DNA from: Euglena gracilis
Lineage: Eukaryota; Euglenida; Euglenophyceae; Euglenales
NCBI GenBank assembly: GCA_039621445.1
Contig: CP154954.1
Location: 24,564,954 to 24,628,953 of the forward strand
Direction: 5' to 3'
Length of the DNA stretch: 64,000 nt
Of the stretch, positions 63,824 through 64,000 are shown piece after piece (positions within the stretch are counted from its first letter, which is position 1; the number at the start of each line of letters is the position of its first letter). Under the pieces are notes generated by a model that worked only from the letters and a program-made list of their open reading frames with translations, searched no databases and had not been told where the DNA came from. A program made the translations under genes and the position numbers.

Positions 63824-64000
63824 ATGGCAGTGATGAGTACGACAGTGGCGGCAGCCCTGCCGCCGTTTTGTTCTACGTTTGTGTGAGTTTCTAATTTGGG
63901 TTTTCCAGTTTTGGTACCTGCACGCCGACGTGCCCCTGACCATCCATGTGGCTTCCACTCTACAGGGCGGGGGTAAACCAGTTTGGTTATCTATGGGCAG

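Overview
The window reads as nuclear DNA of a eukaryote, most likely a protist or alga that I cannot name. Coding sequence is sparse and split by GT-AG introns. The best modelled gene has introns of 44-49 nt. There are long (TG)n, (CATA)n, (TTTA)n, poly-T and poly-G tracts, satellite arrays, and many C or G runs of 7 or more. Short TTAGGG-like stretches occur at 2067-2082, 8166-8183 and 10299-10315. I see no operons, rRNA, tRNA or CRISPR. Most long open frames are artefacts of simple repeats.

Layout. 1-6760: mixed intergenic DNA with one small TA-flanked element (2420-2588), a candidate two-exon gene (3448-4152) and GC-rich exon-like islands. 6765-19140: a satellite province (a ~200-bp family, a 162-165-bp family, a 19-bp palindromic minisatellite, a CCGG block, (TG)n and poly-G). 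A 3.09-kb pogo/Tc1-type DNA transposon (10771-13860) is inserted in it, and two uninterrupted copies of its target lie in the same window. 19900-22080: an hAT-like repeat that seems to sit inside a tiny intron. 22300-31900: a tandem duplication, 1.27 kb of (CATA)n, G/C-rich tracts and weak ORFs. 31985-42521: small transposons with poly-C inverted ends, one inserted in another, and a poly-T tract between duplicated flanks. 42545-49800: arms of the hAT-like repeat plus GC-rich candidate exons. 49800-53881: clusters of a GCGCAAATG palindromic motif around an endogenous CRESS-DNA virus insertion (Rep forward, Cap reverse), whose Rep is broken and lies beside another small transposon. 53900-64000: GC islands, more small transposons, a second copy of a 25-kb repeat, one good exon (60661-61144) and short repeats.

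How it fits together. The pogo-type transposase is the only recognisable mobilising enzyme. At least four short element families share its architecture: inverted ends that begin with a C run, and TA target duplications. It, or relatives elsewhere in the genome, could have moved them. Host coding capacity appears as short GC-rich exons among these repeats. Several belong to a small paralogous family (4820-5107, 9361-9466, 45454-45753). Most host exon calls are tentative because frame and strand are often ambiguous. Confidence is high only for the transposon, the CRESS Rep/Cap insertion and the simple repeats.
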